From a bacterium (GTDB lineage: Bacteria; Auribacterota; Auribacteria; Auribacterales; Auribacteraceae), in contig JAGGZS010000048.1 in the NCBI GenBank assembly GCA_021161885.1, positions 1 to 8,537 on the forward strand: a stretch of DNA of 8,537 nt, given 5' to 3'. The translations under genes and the position numbers were made by a program. The notes below the pieces were generated by a model. It worked only from the letters and a program-made list of their open reading frames with translations, was not told the origin of the DNA and ran no database searches. Of the stretch, positions 6,848 to 8,537 are shown piece after piece. Positions within the stretch are counted from its first letter, which is position 1; each line of letters opens with the position of its first letter.

Positions 6848-8122
6848 ATGGGCGAAAACTTGAAAACATATGATGTAAAAGACTTGGGATTAGCTTCTCA
6901 AGGCAAAAAACGAATTGAATGGGCTTATAACGATATGCCTGTGCTTCAGCAAGTTATGGAAAAATTCCGCAAAGAACAGCCGTTAAAAGGCATGCGGATG
7001 TCGGCATGTTTGCACGTTACCGCGGAAACCGCTAACCTTGTCAGATCACTTAAAGCGGGCGGAGCGGATATTCTTCTTTGCGCGTCTAACCCGCTGTCCA
7101 CTCAGGATGATATAGCCGCTTCACTGGTAAACGATTACGATATATCCGTCCATGCTGTAAAAGGTGAAAATAATGAAACGTATTATAAACATTTAAGAAC
7201 CGCTATAGAACATCGTCCAAACATTACAATGGATGACGGCGCGGATCTGATTTCAACACTTCATAAGGATTATAAGGAATTAATACCAGATATATTAGGA
7301 AGTATGGAAGAGACCACCACAGGTGTTATCCGCCTTAAAGCTATGGAAAAAGACGGGGCTTTAAAACTGCCTGTTATAGCTGTCAACGACGCGGCGACAA
7401 AACAAATGTTTGATAACCGTTATGGAACCGGACAATCTACTCTTGACGGGATTATCCGGGCGACAGACATTCTTATCGCGGGAAAAATCGTAGTTGTCGC
7501 AGGATACGGATGGTGCGGCCGCGGGTTTGCCGTCCGGGCAAGAGGAATGGGCGCTAATGTTGTCGTTACTGAAGTTGACGCTATTAAATCACTTGAAGCG
7601 GTTATGGATGGATTTAGGGTTATGCCTATGGAAGACGCGGCAAAAATAGGAGACCTGTTCTGTACTTTAACAGGTGATATTCACGTACTTCGGCCTGAAC
7701 ATTTCTCTAAAATGAAAGACGGGGCTATTGTTTGTAACTCTGGTCATTTTAACGTGGAAATAGATATTGAAGGACTTACTGAAATGTCCGCTAACGTCGA
7801 GAAAAATATAAGAAACTTTGTTGATTCTTATGTGCAGTCTGATGGCAGAAGAATTTATCTGCTTGCTGAAGGCAGATTAATTAATCTTGCTGCGGCGGAA
7901 GGTCATCCCGCTTGTGTTATGGATATGAGTTTCGCGACTCAGGCGTTAGCTACCCAGTATTGTATCGACAACAAAGGTAAACTTGGTAATAAAGTTTATT
8001 TTGTGCCCCAGGAAATAGAAGAATGGGTAGCGTCATTAAAACTTAAATCAATGAACGTAAATATTGATACATTGACTCCTGAACAGGTAGAGTATCTTGC
8101 AAGTTGGAATATGGGAACTTGA
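6848..8122 (+). CDS. ahcY: Adenosylhomocysteinase (S-adenosylhomocysteine hydrolase)
   Basis: Splits S-adenosylhomocysteine, the inhibitory product of methyl transfer, to adenosine and homocysteine by a bound-NAD oxidation-reduction mechanism. Visible are CLHVTAETANL with His56, CASNPLSTQDD, DDGADL (129-134), EETTTG, the catalytic Lys185 and Asp189 in NDAATKQMFDN, the NAD-binding GYGWCGRG (219-226) and NSGHFNVEID with His300. GHPACVMDMSFATQALA is the conserved late block. At 424 residues it is the shorter bacterial/archaeal form: it ends LTPEQVEYLASWNMGT and lacks the Tyr-containing tail (DHYRY) of the eukaryotic enzyme, as do Thermotoga-type members. AAGGAG lies about nine bases before ATG. 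It is the last gene of the run and is followed by a strong terminator. Confidence 0.96.
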   Translation: MGENLKTYDVKDLGLASQGKKRIEWAYNDMPVLQQVMEKFRKEQPLKGMRMSACLHVTAETANLVRSLKAGGADILLCASNPLSTQDDIAASLVNDYDISVHAVKGENNETYYKHLRTAIEHRPNITMDDGADLISTLHKDYKELIPDILGSMEETTTGVIRLKAMEKDGALKLPVIAVNDAATKQMFDNRYGTGQSTLDGIIRATDILIAGKIVVVAGYGWCGRGFAVRARGMGANVVVTEVDAIKSLEAVMDGFRVMPMEDAAKIGDLFCTLTGDIHVLRPEHFSKMKDGAIVCNSGHFNVEIDIEGLTEMSANVEKNIRNFVDSYVQSDGRRIYLLAEGRLINLAAAEGHPACVMDMSFATQALATQYCIDNKGKLGNKVYFVPQEIEEWVASLKLKSMNVNIDTLTPEQVEYLASWNMGT

Positions 8123-8146
8123 TAACAATTCTTTAACATATCACAT

Positions 8147-8188
8147 AAAAGCCGGAGCGCAAATACTGTTCCGGCTTTTTTATTTTTT
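8147..8188 (+). terminator. Intrinsic terminator after ahcY
   Basis: AAAAGCCGGA (8147-8156) pairs perfectly with TCCGGCTTTT (8170-8179), a 10-bp stem closing a 13-base loop, followed by a T-rich run (8176-8188, interrupted once by A). It lies 24 bases after the ahcY stop and is a textbook end for the metK-ahcY transcript. The A-run on the left side could also let it act in reverse, but no minus-strand gene points into it. Confidence 0.92.
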
Positions 8189-8258
8189 GTTGATGTATAA
8201 AAAATGTAGTCATTTTTGCATACGGCATGAATGATAAACAACAATCCCAACAATCCAG

Positions 8259-8284
8259 GTGTGTCATAAAAAGTGTGTAAATGG
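8259..8284. repeat. Direct repeat, copy 1
   Basis: GTGTGTCA, four variable bases, then AAGTGTGTAAATGG. It matches copy 2 at 8372-8397 in 20 of 26 positions with no gaps. The AAGTGTGTAAA core loosely recalls the ends of some IS256-family elements; that likeness is from memory and weak. Confidence 0.55.
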
Positions 8285-8322
8285 TTGTAGTTTTGATAAA
8301 CCTTAACAGCCGGTGTATAGAC

Positions 8323-8350
8323 TTGATCAATCAGTTCGCTGATTGATCAA
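8323..8350. repeat. Perfect 12-bp inverted repeat with TTCG loop
   Basis: TTGATCAATCAG and its exact complement CTGATTGATCAA flank TTCG (8335-8338), a UUCG-type tetraloop if transcribed. No T-run follows on the + strand, only an A-run at about 8360-8369, and the minus strand has its T-run before the hairpin, so it is not an intrinsic terminator in either direction. It sits roughly midway between the two direct-repeat copies, which suggests one compact element of about 139 bases. Confidence 0.8.
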
Positions 8351-8371
8351 AATCCAGCGAAAAAAAAAAGA

Positions 8372-8397
8372 GTATGTCAGGTTAAGTGTGTAAACGG
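8372..8397. repeat. Direct repeat, copy 2
   Basis: GTATGTCA, four variable bases, then AAGTGTGTAAACGG, matching copy 1 at 8259-8284 in the same orientation. The differences cluster in the four-base middle block. It is followed by an AT-rich stretch leading to the GGGGG run at 8410. Confidence 0.55.
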
Positions 8398-8409
8398 CAT
8401 TTTTCATAA

Positions 8410-8425
8410 GGGGGTTGTTGCAAAA
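8410..8425. mobile_element. Possible insertion-sequence terminus
   Basis: GGGGGTTGTTGCAAAA resembles the G-run plus TGTTGCAAA found at the ends of several IS families (for example IS6-type and some IS5-type elements). No inverted partner or transposase is visible before the window ends, so this rests on likeness alone. Confidence 0.25.
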
Positions 8426-8519
8426 GTATAGGGAAAATTTCTAAATTTCTGAAAAGTTGATTGATTTTTTAAAAATTATGTTTTTAGGGTATCTATTTTT
8501 GTTCTAAACTCGTTTTTAC

Positions 8520-8534
8520 GCAGAAATTTTCTGC
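8520..8534. repeat. Short perfect palindrome at the window edge
   Basis: GCAGAAA and TTTCTGC flank a single T. A hairpin with a one-base loop is unlikely as RNA unless the inner pairs open, so a protein-binding site or part of a larger repeat cut by the window edge is more plausible. Confidence 0.4.
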
Positions 8535-8537
8535 AAA

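Larger units (their letters stand above)
8189..8537. other. Non-coding region with repeats and hairpins
   Basis: About 350 bases after the terminator contain no reading frame with recognisable protein sequence, ribosome site or codon bias. The contents are structural: an imperfect direct repeat, a perfect TTCG-loop hairpin, a possible IS-like terminus and an edge palindrome, each listed separately. The most likely reading is remains of mobile or repeated elements, possibly running into an element beyond the window. Confidence 0.6.

Noticed and set aside
8133..8330. Minus-strand open frames after ahcY (65 and 85 residues)
   Set aside because: They run through the ahcY terminator hairpin or the ahcY end, have no Shine-Dalgarno or familiar motif, and look like chance frames.

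Overview
The window holds one co-directional run of genes on the + strand, flanked at both ends by non-coding DNA rich in repeats and hairpins. It is AT-rich, with A/T-ending codons throughout. It combines an LPS-export ATPase (lptB, so a Gram-negative envelope) with HPr kinase, HPr, enzyme I and a long-form hibernation factor. Gene order (lptB-hpf-hprK-ptsH-ptsI), AT richness, a fresh frameshift and apparent loss of rpoN from its usual place suggest a genome under reduction. The Elusimicrobiota/Endomicrobia (termite-gut endosymbiont type) would fit, but that is an inference from general familiarity, not something the sequence proves.

Region 1 (1-147): three hairpins in about 115 bases. The outer two are near-identical GC-rich stems with GNRA-type loops and resemble the end hairpins of IS200/IS605-type elements. 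No gene is seen here.

Region 2 (148-4855): lptB, a possible promoter, a long hpf with a TTG start and what looks like two copies of its C-terminal domain, hprK with an Asn where the family has a His just before the P-loop, an intact ptsH overlapping the hprK end, and ptsI broken by a one-base frameshift at 4557-4562. The break separates the phospho-histidine and most of the PEP-binding barrel from the catalytic cysteine. No sugar-specific EII is in view. If the frameshift is real, HPr would be left mainly as a target of the kinase, or nothing at all, rather than as a sugar phosphocarrier.

Region 3 (4856-8188): a sugar-phosphate nucleotidyltransferase, metK and ahcY, each with a good Shine-Dalgarno and gaps of 21-35 bases, closed by a strong intrinsic terminator. 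MetK makes S-adenosylmethionine and AhcY removes S-adenosylhomocysteine, so the last two genes are two halves of the activated methyl cycle.

Region 4 (8189-8537): about 350 bases with no supportable gene. It contains a 26-base imperfect direct repeat flanking a perfect 12-bp hairpin with a TTCG loop, a possible IS-like terminus, and a short palindrome at the window edge.
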